This document shows, piece after piece, positions 24,001-39,400 of a DNA stretch of 64,000 bases. The notes under the pieces are model-generated. The model saw only the letters and a program-made list of their open reading frames with translations, was not told the origin of the DNA and did not search any database. Source of the stretch: Heterostelium album PN500 (Eukaryota; Evosea; Eumycetozoa; Acytosteliales; Acytosteliaceae). The stretch covers positions 1,302,001 to 1,366,000 of the forward strand of contig NW_008805064.1 in NCBI RefSeq assembly GCF_000004825.1, in the 5' to 3' direction. Each line of letters opens with the position of its first letter. Positions within the stretch are counted from its first letter, which is position 1. The translations under genes were made by a program, and so were the position numbers.

Positions 24001-24267
24001 GATGTAAAGGTAATCGTGTTTGATGCTGTAAATATTAGCTCTATCGACTCGACTGCAATGGATGTATTGAATGATATGCTAGATATCTACGAATCAATTG
24101 GTGTTACCGTTCTCTGGTCTGATTTGAGACCTATCATCTACAGATCGATGAATCAATCTGGTTTCCTTAAGCGATTGAACAAAGATCATATATTTACAAG
24201 TACAAGTGCTGCAGTTGACTATGCTATTTCTAATAACAAAGAGGTATTGGAAGTGACCACTCAATAA
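21088..24267 (+). CDS. SLC26/SulP-family anion transporter with C-terminal STAS domain; 5' end unresolved
   Basis: Membrane anion transporter or exchanger (sulfate and related anions). Exons: about 21088-21995, 22078-22330, 22393-22765, 22826-23095, 23162-23449, 23515-24267, all joining in phase to roughly 950 residues. The first 400 or so residues are a hydrophilic extension with Ser/Asn tracts that I cannot name. The SulP core follows: FMLIPQAMAYAMLAGLKPIYGLYSAF (the SulP signature region), repeated membrane helices, and SGYPTTGSFSRTAV. The STAS domain is at the end (VIVFDAVNISSIDSTAMDVL). The coding frame opens at 21074 without an ATG, so a short upstream exon must exist. Two candidates are ATGCAATCG at 20831 with an acceptor at 21079, and ATGAAAAT at 20619 with the acceptor at 21087. 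Confidence 0.9.
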
Positions 24268-24401
24268 TAATAATAATAATAATAATAACATTACATAGAT
24301 AAATATTAATATTAGTAATAATAATAATAATAATAACATTTAAAATTATAATATATAATTATTTTTTTAAATAAAAAAATAAAAAAATTGTGTGCATTGT
24401 T

Positions 24402-25955
24402 TTATTTATTTAACATGATTAATACCCTGTTTCCTTCGGGGTTGGTATATTCTTCTAGTTTGAATCTACTATGTGTCTTTGGGAAGTTACATTTTTTGTT
24501 ATCTGTTATTTTAATATTTACATACTCCAAGAGTGGTGAGTTGGTTGGAGCTTCAATGTCCACTAGGAATTGTCGCAGTTGTGAGGATACGTTGTGATCT
24601 ACTAGAGTTAGACTTTGAAGTGTCTCTAGTTTTAATAGTTGTTCGAAATTACATGGTGTGTTGCTGAGGCTTAGCACTGATATTGGTACCTGTGAGAGCA
24701 TCTTCTCGAGGTCGATGTTGCTGATTGATATCTTTGAGAGTTTGAGATTGGTGAGCGATGAATTCTCTTGTAATTGTATCCATGGATTTGATATTAATGG
24801 TTCGTTGGCAGTGTCCGGTACATTGGGCCTGGTGATTCTCTTGATCAAAAGTGTGTCAATCGTTGATGGGAATCGAATTTCATTACAAGCAACATTTAAA
24901 AAAGTGAGTGCTAATTTTCGTGGTTTGAGTGACTCTAGTGATTTACGATAGTCTTCTGTCAGATTTGAAATCGAGAGACTTAGATTCAGTGTTGATGGAA
25001 GCTGTTCGATATAATTTAATATTGATTGTAAATGATTGTTTGTTTGTTGTGTTGGTGTGCTTGGTTGTGGTATTCCAATAAATAATCCGAGGTGCATGAG
25101 TGTTTTGATTTTAAGAAAGACAGAGTAATCCAAATCCGGTTGAAAACTCAACTTTAGAGATGATAAGCTAGAGAGTAATGGTTGACCGACAAAGGTATTG
25201 ATGAGCTCTGGTGTGTCTTGACCGTTGAAAGAAAGTAGGTTTAGATCATCTATGGTCATATTGACTGGCAAATGAGCAGCATTTTTCAAAAGCCAGTGTT
25301 TCTCTTGCTCGAATATCGCAGCACTATAAGTGATGTGGAATTGAATGTTGTGCGGTAGTTTTGCAGAGAGCTTAGCCAGCTGCTTTAGAGCGGTAGCGTT
25401 TGAACAGCTGCGAAGGGAAATCTTGAATCGAGTGTCCAACTTCCATGTCATGAGATTAATGGATTCGATGATATCGCCCAACAATTCAAAGTTTGTATTA
25501 ATTGATATCAGCTGTACATCCTTTAGCATTCGAATGGCATTGTCATTGTTTTTCAGAGTGTCAAAGTGTCGGTGGAATCGGCTCGATTGGTCATCGGTAA
25601 AGACATCACATGAAATATAGTACACATGCTTCCACAGGGAAAAAGGAGAACCCAAGTGCTTGACATATTTCGTGAGATGATGTTTCTCACAATGATCGTC
25701 ATACATTGTAAAGTAGAGATCTACCATTGGACTAGTCAAGTGGAACCATCGCCAACACACCAATCCAATAGAGAGTAATGTTGTTATTTTATGTTCGCCA
25801 TGGTATACCCAAACATACTCAATAATTTTCTTTTGCAAAGTGACAGGTATAATTTGTTTATCTTGTTGTTGTTGGTGTGATAGTTTACAGTTTATATCTT
25901 TACAATTTATATTATGTATATGTATATGATTTGATTTCGTTAAATTAATACCCAT
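24402..25955 (-). CDS. F-box/leucine-rich-type dictyostelid protein
   Basis: 517 residues, single exon, convergent with the transporter (134 bp between stops). The N-terminus has a His/Asn stretch and then an F-box-like segment, residues about 37-75 (VTLQKKIIEYVWVY, then LSIGLVCWRWFHLTSP), with the Leu-x-x-Val-Cys-x-x-Trp pattern of F-boxes. The rest contains spaced leucine-rich motifs (LSSLSSLKLSF, LTNLKLSKISISNIDLEKML, LQSLTLVDHNVSSQL). This architecture is common and expanded in dictyostelids, where such proteins are thought to be SCF ubiquitin-ligase substrate adaptors. The substrate is unknown. Confidence 0.7.
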   Translation of the reverse strand: MGINLTKSNHIHIHNINCKDINCKLSHQQQQDKQIIPVTLQKKIIEYVWVYHGEHKITTLLSIGLVCWRWFHLTSPMVDLYFTMYDDHCEKHHLTKYVKHLGSPFSLWKHVYYISCDVFTDDQSSRFHRHFDTLKNNDNAIRMLKDVQLISINTNFELLGDIIESINLMTWKLDTRFKISLRSCSNATALKQLAKLSAKLPHNIQFHITYSAAIFEQEKHWLLKNAAHLPVNMTIDDLNLLSFNGQDTPELINTFVGQPLLSSLSSLKLSFQPDLDYSVFLKIKTLMHLGLFIGIPQPSTPTQQTNNHLQSILNYIEQLPSTLNLSLSISNLTEDYRKSLESLKPRKLALTFLNVACNEIRFPSTIDTLLIKRITRPNVPDTANEPLISNPWIQLQENSSLTNLKLSKISISNIDLEKMLSQVPISVLSLSNTPCNFEQLLKLETLQSLTLVDHNVSSQLRQFLVDIEAPTNSPLLEYVNIKITDNKKCNFPKTHSRFKLEEYTNPEGNRVLIMLNK

Positions 25956-26253
25956 TATAATTTAATACGGAATATTTATAAGAATAAATAATAAATAAAA
26001 TAAATAATAAATAAAATATAATAGTATTTTTTTTACGTAAAAGTCATAAAGTTTATTTAAATGGTTAAATATAATAGATATAATAAATAAATAAGAACAC
26101 TTCTGTTAAAAAACGAAGTGATTTTCATTAATTTAAAAAACAAAAACAATTTTTTTTAAATTTAATTTGATTTTCTCTAAAGAACTAGGTTTTCCCCAAA
26201 TCCAACAGAAATTTTTCGACTATTTTACTTTTTTTCACCACAATAATTATAAT
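25956..26253. promoter_or_regulatory. Divergent upstream region
   Basis: 298 bp between the starts of the F-box-type gene (minus) and the DUF971 gene (plus). AT-rich, with repeated AATAAATAAA units near 25982-26012. No defined site was seen. Confidence 0.4.
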
Positions 26254-26876
26254 ATGTTTAGATATAATTTCAGACTGTTCAACTTTGCCAAAAATAATAA
26301 TCTCATTGTTAATGCAGTCGATATCAAGTTGAAGGAAAAAGGTAAAAGATTGGATGTTACCTTCGATAATGGTAGATTTTTTTCATTCTGTTCTGAATAT
26401 CTTCGAGTTGAGAGCCCTTCTGCAGAAGTACAAGGTCATCATTCATCACAAAAAAAAGTAATATTCCTTTGCAATCTATGATATAACAATCTTTTATTCA
26501 TTTCTATTGTTTTGATTTAAATCATTCTTTTCATTTTATATTGATATAAATATTTATAGATTGTTTGTGGTAGAAGATATGTTAGAATTATTGGTGTGTA
26601 TTCACAGTCCTATTTTTTTTTTTTTCGAAAAACAAAGAATATTTTTTCATTTAACACATAACAATTATTTTTATATGTTTTCTATCATTTAAAGGTATAG
26701 AACCGGTTGGAAACTATGCAATTAGATTGATCTTTGATGACTTGCATGAATCGGGTATTTATAGTTGGAATACACTTTACACGCTTGGTGCTACCAAGTA
26801 TTCAACAATGAAGAGATATTTATATAATTTAAAACAATTAAACAAATCAAGAGATCCTATAAGAAGTCGTTCTTAA
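26254..26876 (+). CDS. DUF971 (GBBH-like N-terminal domain) protein, possibly mitochondrial
   Basis: Three exons (26254-26457, 26560-26593, 26695-26876) join in phase to 139 residues; the middle exon is only 34 bp. The start is the Met at 26254 (MFRYNFRLFNFAKNN); upstream in-frame codons are non-ATG. The domain shows LKEKGKRLDVTFDNGRFFSF, YLRVESPSAEVQGH, KIVCGRRYVRI, and the end block VGNYAIRLIFDDLHESGIYSW, then TLYTLG, which is the diagnostic layout of DUF971, the fold that forms the N-terminus of gamma-butyrobetaine hydroxylase. Stand-alone members are linked to iron-sulfur protein maturation by genome context in bacteria. The basic, Phe-rich start could be a mitochondrial presequence (inference). 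Confidence 0.85.
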
Positions 26877-27240
26877 TTTTATATTTCGTTTGTCTTTAAA
26901 AACACACCACACACCAAACACCACACACGGTTAAAAATTAAACAATTTTATCACAAAAAAACCACTTTTATGTGAAAATTAGTGTTGTTCGATTTAATTA
27001 ATTTCAGAGTATATTAAACAAACACACAACTTAACCATTTTCATAGATACACACAATTGTTGGTTTTTAACAATAACAAAAATTAAGATTTAAAATAAAA
27101 ATTATTTGTTTTTATTTAATTATTTTATAACATTTAATTTGCAACATTAAATAAAAAAATAATCATTTTCATCATTTATTTATCATTGCTTGTCAAGATT
27201 AATAAACTATCGGAAATTTATTCAATTCAATCACACAATA
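26877..27240. other. Intergenic, AT-rich
   Basis: Spacer with a CACACCACACACCAAACACCACACAC tract near 26903 and otherwise A/T runs. No gene was seen. Confidence 0.55.
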
Positions 27241-27507
27241 ATGATTCAATATCCAACAAATCAACAGAGCTATGAACATTCAGGTGGTGCTTCGCCAATA
27301 CAATCCAGTCAACCATATCAACAAAATTATCTTTCAAAAGAATTGAGCGAAGAAAACAATAACCACAACTTTTTCCCATTTGACTCTTTGGTAAAGATTA
27401 CAACCGACCCATTCTCCAAAGGTATCGAATCTGGAGGCGCTGGAAATATACCCATCTACTTAAACAAACCTTTGTTTGGAGGAAGAACTGCTGCTTTAGA
27501 ATATTAA
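27241..27507 (+). CDS. Small hypothetical protein (88 aa)
   Basis: Starts at MIQYPTNQQ (27241), single exon. The N-terminal half is polar and Gln/Ser/Asn-rich. The second half is more ordered and ends in GAGNIPIYLNKPLFGGRTAALEY. The FPFDSLVKITTDPF segment and the Gly-rich end suggest a conserved small protein, but I do not recognise the family. No signal peptide or membrane segment. It is convergent with the TMEM42-like gene (about 175 bp apart). Confidence 0.6.
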   Translation: MIQYPTNQQSYEHSGGASPIQSSQPYQQNYLSKELSEENNNHNFFPFDSLVKITTDPFSKGIESGGAGNIPIYLNKPLFGGRTAALEY

Positions 27508-27681
27508 TGGCATAAAGAAAGTAATAGAAGAAAAGAAAAAAAAAAAAAAGCATAGAAAATGTATAAATAATATAGTATCGAAATTTGTAAATATATAAAA
27601 TCCTTTTTTTGACAAACCTATAAATAAACATTGTTGTTCAAATATAAATAATTTAGAGTTTTTTTATTTTATTTTATTTAT

Positions 27682-28294
27682 TTATTTATTTTTCTTTTGG
27701 ATTACTTCGTTTTCGTTTGCGTCGGCATTCATAAAGTATAATCCTATCATGATTAAAGTTGCGCCTACCCACCATTGAGCTGAAAGACTATCATGGAAGA
27801 ACAACCATCCAAAGAAAGCCTTTTTATGTATACAAAAATATCATTAGAATTGTATTTACATATAAATTAAAAAAAAGAGAAACTTTACTTACAGTAAAGA
27901 AAAAGTTTGAAGCTGTTGTAATCACTGTTGATGATAGAGATGATGATAAATCCATACTCTTTGCAGAGTAACGCCACTGCATTGTAGTACACAATGAGAT
28001 ACCACCAATACTTATTGCTCTAAGTGCATAGTCAATCTATAACAACAACAATATAAACATGCTATCGTTAGTTTAAACATTGTTTTTACTTTCCTTGCAT
28101 ATAGTTTAAAATGATCGTACTTTATCTTGTGAAATAAAAGTTGATAGAAACTTACTATCAACAACAATCTTACCAAATACACCACTTAGCGATGCGAATA
28201 TTCCACCTATTAAAGCTAATATGAATGCATATCTTTTATTCTTTGACAATGAAGATGTGTTTGTCTTTGATCTTGAATTAACTTTAGAACTCAT
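27682..28294 (-). CDS. TMEM42-like (EamA/DMT superfamily) membrane protein
   Basis: Three exons (28121-28294, 27893-28036, 27682-27819), each an exact number of codons, give 151 residues. About four membrane helices are visible: FILALIGGIFASLSGVFGKI, a second after the first intron (ISIGGISLCTTMQW), SSLSSTVITTASNFFFTAFF, and WWVGATLIMIGLYFM. The SSS..VTTASNF block followed by G.L.F.E/H..S..WW is the core of the TMEM42 family, half the length of normal ten-helix DMT transporters. No substrate is known for the family. The C-terminus is charged. Its start is 135 bp from the next, divergent gene. Confidence 0.82.
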
Positions 28295-28429
28295 AATTAT
28301 TTATTTTAAAATTAAAATGATTGGCATCAATGCAATATTATTATTACATTCCCTTTTTGTTTTTTTTTTAGTTCACTTGTTTTTTCTTGTTCAACATTTG
28401 ACAGAAACAAATATATAATAACTCTTATT

Positions 28430-29099
28430 ATGTCAAGTTTTAATAATGATAACGATAGTAACAGCAACATAATTGTAAATAATAATGAGAAATCAAATTT
28501 ATATAGTAAAGATCTAATAAGAAAATTAGATTTCTATGATTATAATTCTTTGATCAATCTAATTGAACTCTATGATCTATATTATCGATCAAAAGATAAT
28601 GAAAATCTTAGAATTAAAATACTAAAGTTCTTTGTTACCTATCATCGGTTAAAGTTTGTACATTATATAGATATTAAAGGTTATATCAAATGGGTGGTAG
28701 AAATATTCTATGATGAATCTAAAGAGATCTATGGCTATCTCTATCAAAGTGAAATGCCAGTTATAACATACTCAGATTCAATCGATGAGAAATGGATGCA
28801 ATTGATATACACTATCAATTCATTCTATCCTCAAATTCTATATGATATCAAACATGAAATCATAAATGACAAGAGAGTAAATATAAGAAATATAAAATAG
28901 ATTTATATATTATTGACAATTAAATTAGTTTAAATCTTGGTTTACTCATTTAAATGAAACAGATAAAGATCAATTAAAAAGTAGATTGCATTTAGAATAT
29001 ATTGGACATAATGAATCTATTTATAGAAATACATTATATATGTTAGGTTATAAAGATAGACCTATTAAATTTGACTATGAATATTTAGTTGATTATGTT

Positions 29100-29133
<34 letters not shown>

Positions 29134-29999
29134 GTAATAATAATAATAAAGTTATCAAATCAACTATAAATCAAATAACTATTATATCAGATTTAGTTGT
29201 TGAAAAGATAATAAGTGATACATTATCAATTGTAGATTGTAAATATCTGTTTAATAAGGAAGACACTGGCGCTATGAAGATTTTAAGTAATCGACATATA
29301 TTAGATTTGGCAGTGGTTTCGAAACAATTCTTTAGAGTCATATCAAAGATCATCAATAACTATAGTTTCTATTGGAATAGTTATATAAATATCAACCGTG
29401 ACGAATTCAATTTAATAAGTGCACCACCTCTGTACTTTGATTATGAATCGATCAAGTACATACCTTACGATCGAGGTTGTGACTATGCCAAACACCTTCT
29501 CTCGAGAGTGGAGACATTCGCTATTCAATCAGATGAGAATGATTTCAAGATGTCTGGAGCGTTGTCCCGAGATCTACACGATGGCAGAGCATTTAGTAGA
29601 TACAATTCGTGGTACAGACAGTCGATTAATCGCAATGATTACTTGGTGTACCCGCCTCCTATGCCACACCTAAAGAATATCATTATAAGTGAATACCGTG
29701 GTTTAAACTCGAACTACAGTCACCTACTGCGACATATCATTATGAACACACCCAACGGCAATGGACATGGAATAGAAAATCTTTCACTCTCGCTTGCTAA
29801 CGAGAGAGAATATGGTTTGGTTTATCATGAATTCTTCACTCCTTTATTACAATATCACTCAGATACATTGAAATCAGTTCGTATCGATATAATACATTTC
29901 AATATATATGATGAAAGATTAATGGCAAGGCTGGATAAACTCTCTCATACTTTTGAAAACAAAGGAATTAATTTTAGAGTGTTTACAATGTTAAATTAA
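28430..29999 (+). CDS. Dictyostelid family protein of unknown function, F-box-like segment
   Basis: Two exons, 28430-28876 and 28929-29999, join in phase (acceptor ATTAG before FKSWFTHLNETDKDQ) to 505 residues. The N-terminal half is rich in Asp, Tyr and Ile (LIRKLDFYDYNSLINLIELY). After a poly-Asn run comes an F-box-like stretch (MKILSNRHILDLAVVSKQFF, then RVISKII), and the C-terminal part contains leucine-rich-like segments (IENLSLSLANE, LLQYHSDTLKSVRID). The layout recalls the expanded dictyostelid F-box/LRR-like families also seen at 24402. Function unknown. It lies tail to tail with MCM3, with about 60 bp between stops. Confidence 0.7.
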
Positions 30000-30058
30000 A
30001 GTTGACAAGAATTCGAATGATGAATGTGAATTAAATAAATCAAATACAATAAATTTTA

Positions 30059-32876
<2,818 letters not shown>

Positions 32877-33434
32877 ACTTTAAAGTGGTCTCGCAAACTA
32901 GCTATATATTCTTTTAATCTATTTTAATTATATAAATAAATATTTATTTAAAGATTATTCTATTCTTTATGCTGCTCATGTGAAACATTAATAATATTTA
33001 ATAACCAAAAAAAAATTTCCCTCCCAAATTTAAAAAAAAACAAAACTTTTTTTTCTATTTATTTTTTTGTTTAAATCAAAAGTGAATAGATAAAAGAACT
33101 TTAAATAAAAAGATACATATTGAAGAGTGAGTGCGACAATATAATAGACAAACAATAATGATAACATTGACTGAGCTTTATTGAATCTTATAATTCATTA
33201 CTTTCTTAAATAATTATTATATTCAAGCTGTAACATCTTTTAAAATTATAAAATAAATAAATATTGATATTATTATTACTATTGATAAGATATGTTAAGA
33301 TCTTTAAAATGAAAGTAAAAAAAAAAAAAAACAAATTTCTTGATCATAAACACTGAACATACCTATAGTAAAATATAAATATAATAACTCACTACATATT
33401 ATTTTAATATTTGTTGTTTATTTTTATATAATGT
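32877..33434. other. Intergenic, AT-rich (upstream of mcm3, downstream of mdn1)
   Basis: 558 bp holding the mcm3 promoter and the midasin 3' end. A/T runs only. I looked for an E2F-like TTTSGCGC site, as expected for a replication gene, and see none. Confidence 0.5.
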
Positions 33435-36400
33435 TTATTCGATATGTTTAATCATTTCGAACCATTGTCTGAGAGTATCACCCAAGATTTGTGGAAGATT
33501 CTCAAGTGATCTAAGAATAACGTAATATGGGAATGGGAATTCATTCATGTAGTTTGTTCTTTGAATCTTTCCATTGTTGAATGAGATTGACTATAATTTT
33601 AAAAATGTTATTATTAGTATTTGAATATTTATAAACAAAAAAATAGACTGATCAACTTACTTCGAAATCTAAGATGCTATGGTTGTTGACAGGATTATCA
33701 ATTACTATAAATACAATGAATAAATTCTTATTCTTTGCTTCTCGTAGCCACTTCTTGGTGTTCTCTGGATCACGAAGTGACCAACCATCAGATACGATAA
33801 ACATTAACTGAGCGGCAGCCTCTGACGACTGCATCTGTTTGTTCATCTCCATGATTTGAATTGATTTCGATAGGAATGTTACCATATCTGTCTTACCCTG
33901 TTTGAAAGTAAATTGCGGGATGATTTGGGCACCGCACTGGTCAGAGAATGGCTGGTCGAAGGAATGAACCAAACTGACATCTTCACCGAATCTCATGATT
34001 CCAAGTTGACCAACTTCCAAACGAGACATTGCTCTACTGATCATTGTCATTGCTTCCAATGCAAACTGACCTGAGTGATAGATTGCCATACTCTCAGTGT
34101 CATCAATAGCCAACAACACTTGATATTGTCTCTTATTTGGTTTGGTACGTCTCAGCCAGATCTTATCCTTCTTGAACTGAGAAGCAATATAAGGAATTAC
34201 CTTTTTCATATTAATTCTCTTACCTATAAATAATTAATACGTATTAGTGAAATGAATTATTTAAACAAAATTAAATAACTAATATGTATTACTTACCTGT
34301 CTTGTAATCACCTTCAAGTTTTGTTGCCAAAGTTGGTTCTAGAATGAGTCGAAGTTGCTCACAAAGATCTTGTGATAGATCGCTTGTAAGTTGTTCGTAC
34401 TTCTTCCATAGTTCATTACCATACTCTAGTTTGTTGGAGTTTTCAACCTTCCATTGCTCGAGATCTTGTCTCATCTTGTCAAAATCGTCACGAGTCAACT
34501 TTCTCTTGTCTACTTGCTGATCTTCGTCGGCGGTGTCTTGATCATCTTCTTCTGACATTTCAGCATCTTCATCCTTGATTCCACCTTCACGTGAGATGTT
34601 CTCTTTGGACTTGTCTTTGGTAAGAACATCAGTATCACCTTCGGTTTCATCCTCGTTCTCTTTTTCTTTGAGTTTCTCTTCTTCTTCGGCTTCCTCTTGG
34701 ATCTTTGGTTTGTTCTCGGCCATTGGCATTTTAGACATTGTGGCCGTCTTTTTATCTGGGAGTTTCTGTTCGTTCTCTGGATGATCCTTATGTTGAATCT
34801 CTTGTTGGTCAATGTCCATCTCGTCGTCTTGGCCATCATCTTCTGACTCGGTTTGTTGTTTAGGATGATCCTCTTGCATTTGATTCTCTGTTGCAGCACC
34901 AAGTGCTTGCTCAGTATCTACTTCCTTGTTGTCTTTATCCTCGGGAATGTATTGATATTCTTGTTGATCCTCTTTGTCCTGAGCAGAGTCATCTTGTTTT
35001 GGAGCTTTCTCATCGATGTTGGTATCTTCGGTTTGTTCATCGTCGTTCAACATCTTTAGTTTCTTCTTCCACTCTTTCTGGAGGTCACCCAATGATCTGT
35101 ATGGATTTGGATCGATTTGAGGCTTCTGTTTCTTTTGTGGAGCGGCTTGTTGTTGTGCATTTGGATTACGCATATTCTTGAGCGATGAATTGTTGGCGTC
35201 GTTTGAAGGAGTTGGTAAGGCAGTTCCATTGTCATCACCAGCATCTTCGTCCTTGTTCTCTGGATCCTCTTCGTCTTGTTCCTGATTGGCAGAGTTTGAC
35301 TTCATACCAGTCTTGTCCTTGACACCGAGTGGTTGCTCAGACTCTTGAGGTTGGTCTTGCTCATTGGCTGTAAGGGAGGTTCCATTGTCTTCCTCTTGTT
35401 CTTTCTCATCTTCCTTGTCGGATTCAGGCTCAACATGGTCCATATCAGCACCTTTGTTTTCACCACCGTCAAAGTCTTGTTCATTTTCCTCTTCATTCTC
35501 CTTCTCTTCGTCATCTTTCTCTTCATCGGCATCGGATCCATCAGTGTCTTTCTCTTCATCTTCCTTATCCTTATCTTCGCCTTCTTCATCATTGTTCTTT
35601 CCATCATCTTCTGGAATTTCAAATGGATCCTCTTCTTTCTCTTCACCTTCAGCTCCTGGTTCTTCTTCTTCATCCTCAATTTCCATATTCTCTGGAATTT
35701 CAAACTGTTCATCTTTTCTTTGATCCAAATGATGATCTTCCTCTGGGTCCTCTTGATTCTCTACTTGATCCTCATCTTCACCTACAAAGTCTTCTTCATC
35801 GCCCATTTCACTATCTTCATCTTCTCCTTCTTCTTCATTATTCTTATCTTTCTCCTCTTTTTCTTCTTTCTTTTCTTCTTTCTTCTTTTCTTCCTTCTTC
35901 TTGTCATCATTCTTCTTCTTGTCATCCTTCTTTTGCTCGTCTTCATCCTTACCCATGACTTCATCAGAGTTGGTTTCTTCACCTTTTCCTTCTTCTTTTT
36001 GCTCCTCTTCATCTTGGACATCTTCCTCACCCCAGAGTTTCTCATCGATGACGTTATCCTCTGGTTTCTCGAGCTCACCCATCTCTTTGTCATGTTCTTC
36101 TTCTTCTTCTGATTCCTGGTCACTGTCGTCCTTTTCATCTTTCTTGACGTCATTAATGTCACCTTCGAAATCATTCTCCATATCGAATCCTTTGTCCTTG
36201 TCCTCTTCATCTTCATCCTTATCATCTTCTTTCTCCTCCTTTTCTTCTTTCTTTTCATCTTTGGTTCCCATGATTTGCTCTTGGTCTTCGATACGATCGG
36301 ATACATCTTTCTTTCCTTCACCTTCACCCATACCGGTTCCCTCGACATCGTCTTCAAAATCACCTGAACCATCACCATCGGCTTCAGTATCTTGATCCTC

Positions 36401-39400
36401 TTTCTTACAGAAACCTTTACTGTACAACTGAAGGAACACACCAGTTATGATATACTCTAATTTGGAGACAGTCTTGTGAAGAGCAAACATATCCATAACC
36501 GATTGATTGGAAATCAAAAGGAATTGATTTAACATTGGTTGAACTTGATTCAATTTCATCTTTATCAAATTCAATTCTTCAATTGTAAATTTATCTTGAA
36601 CCTAAATAAATTAATAATAATAGATTAGTTTAATATTTTCTATAATTAATTAATTATTTTTTTACTTACCAATAAAGAATGAAGATTCTTGAATTCAATA
36701 TTTAATGTATCAAGATGTAACATTGAGAGTTGCTTTGAAAGATAACTGTAGAGCTTTGAAACATGTCCATCAATAATTTCATATTCAGCTTGTTCCTCTT
36801 CATCTTGATCTTGATCTTTTTCTTTGGTATCTAAAACCTCCTTCTTTTGAATAGAGTTTGAAAGTTTCTTCTTATTTTGAATAGATAACAAAATATGACC
36901 AATTATATTTTCCAATACATTGGTAAATTGTTGAACTGATTCTGGATCTGATTCTCTATTAATCTTTGAAACTTCATTATTATCATTATTCCAGTTGTTT
37001 ATCAATTCATTTGACTTTATAAAAATAATAAATTTTGGTCAGTTATTATTATAAATAAATTTTTTTTTTTAATACTTACAGATTGAATTAATTGATTAAT
37101 TGGAGAAATGAAAATATTTTGGTTATTTCCAAGAGATTGAATGAATTCTTGTGATTTGCTAACGATAGATTTGATGGTTTCGATATTATCAACAAGCAAT
37201 TGATAGGTCTGGCTTGTAGCAACAGTGAGTGACTTGTCAAGGAACTGGTAGAGCTGACGTCCCTTTCCAATTTCATTGTCAACCGATTGTTTGAGAGTGG
37301 CAATTCTACTGTTGAGTTCAATCAACATTGATTTTGATTCCGATGGAAGGTAATCGTTTTGTTTGGTTGCCAATAAGCAGAGTTCACTGGTGAGATTTGT
37401 CATCTTGTTGAACTGATATTGTTGAGAATGGAGACAACGTTGAACAAGTGTTTGTGAGTTTGCAATGGTGTTGCTGGATTCACTCACCAAGCTATTGAAT
37501 AGCGATACGAATGAGTTGAACACATTGAACTGCTCAAGATATTGGATAATCTCTGAACGCTGTTGAATGAGTTGCGAGAGAAGGTACTCGACGAATCCAC
37601 CTGTCTTTTGTACCTCACGTTGAGTGAGATCTGAATGGAACTCCAATGATTTCTGACGGAGGATATTGACACGAGCTACAATACGGTAGTAGTAAGCATC
37701 GGCTTGATGAATCAATGCATTACCATTGATCAGCTTGCTGGACGATGTCACTGACAATGCAGAGTCAACGATCGATGGCACATTAAAGAGATAGTTGGTT
37801 TGAAGCTGCTCTTGTGGATAGAATGACAATCGGTATTGGACACCGAGATCTGTCAATTTACCGATCAACTGTTGCAATGCAAATTGCTTTTCTTTGCGCT
37901 TGACATCGTCGTTTGTTGACAAATGGTTGGTCTGCTCAATGATTTCACCTGCCAATTGGTCGAGTGTTTCGACACCAAGATGAACCATTTCATATGCTTG
38001 ACACTCTAGGATATCCTTTTGAGCGATATCGGCCAATCTACGGCTCAGTAAACCAAGTTGATTTTGATGAAGTTCAGCGTTCTGAAGCTGGAATCTAGCT
38101 TGTAAAACTTGTTCTACAGAAATCGGTGCGATATCTTGTCGGTTAGAGTGATAACGATTACCACCAAGTTGAATCCAATCATTGAGATCCAAAACCTCGT
38201 AGCTAATTGCGGCTTGAACTGAATTCTTGGACTTCTTTGTTGTCTTCTTTTGTTGCTTGACTCCATTGATTGAAATGTGTTCCAAATCCAATTTGTCGGC
38301 ATCCAACTCTGTGAAGATCTTGAATACTGGTTGAGCCAGGACATTCTTGTAGTTGATTGTGATCTTGGCGAGTGTCTTGTGTGACTTTTCAATGTGTGCT
38401 TTCAATCTTTCGTATTGAGTCAACAACTTGTTATCTTCCCAACGAGCCAATCTAATGAATTCAATAGCTTTCTCTTCGATTGGTTGAATGAGTTGTGCCA
38501 ACTTCTTTTCGAATACTGGCAAGAAGTTGTAGAAATACTTGTATAGATTATGAACAATGTAGGAAAGACGCAACTTGTATTGCTTCTCAACGTTATTCTC
38601 TGACAACTGTACCGATGCCAATAGTTGACTGTCAAATGTCTTCAAAGTGGCTAGGCGAGTAGTCAACTCTCCAAACGATGAAGTGTAAAGATATTCTTGT
38701 AATGTCTTGAAGATTTCCTCAAAGTGAGCATTGAGCTGGTCTTGATCTTCGAGAACCTCTATGGTTGGTGTGTCATTGACAATTTCATAGAGTGACATCC
38801 AAGTCTTGAGTGACTTTAACTCGCATTGTCTCTCTTGGTTCTGGAATACTGTTGGCCAGGATTCAATCTCCAACTTTCTCCAACGAGTGATAATACGGAA
38901 CAGAGTGTTGAGATGTGGCTCTCTCAATGAAATGAGTTTGTGAGCAAATGCTTCCCATTCTTGTGCCTTTCTAACTAGTAACTCCAAACCTGTGACAATC
39001 TTGATGAGTGGATCGCTCGAAGGACATTCGAGAATACGATTACAAAGTCTGAGGAGCAACGATAGAATTGGATGCTCTTCGAATTCCACTAGCAACTCGG
39101 CAATACGATTCTTGAGTGCAATAAGTGGTTCACGGACAATGGTAATCTCTGCGATATTGCTGTCAGTGTAGATGTTGTATACGGTGGTGTCATGGCTCAG
39201 AACAGAATCATTGGCGTTACTACCGAGCGATGAAACCTGCTTGATGAATTTGAAGTTCTTATCGAGCTTTGAATAGGTTATCATAGAGGGTGGATTCTCA
39301 GAGAGTTTCTCTTTAACGAGAATGGCATTGAGAAGGTGGGCACCAAGTGAATCTTGATCGAATTTAGTTGGAGCACGTTGATCCATGACTTTGAGCAACA

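Noticed and set aside
35333-36112. Long plus-strand open frame (259 codons), with several others between 34575 and 36395
   Set aside because: It is antisense to the acidic region of midasin. The purine-rich coding strand leaves all frames open; the translation is Leu/Phe/Ser noise.
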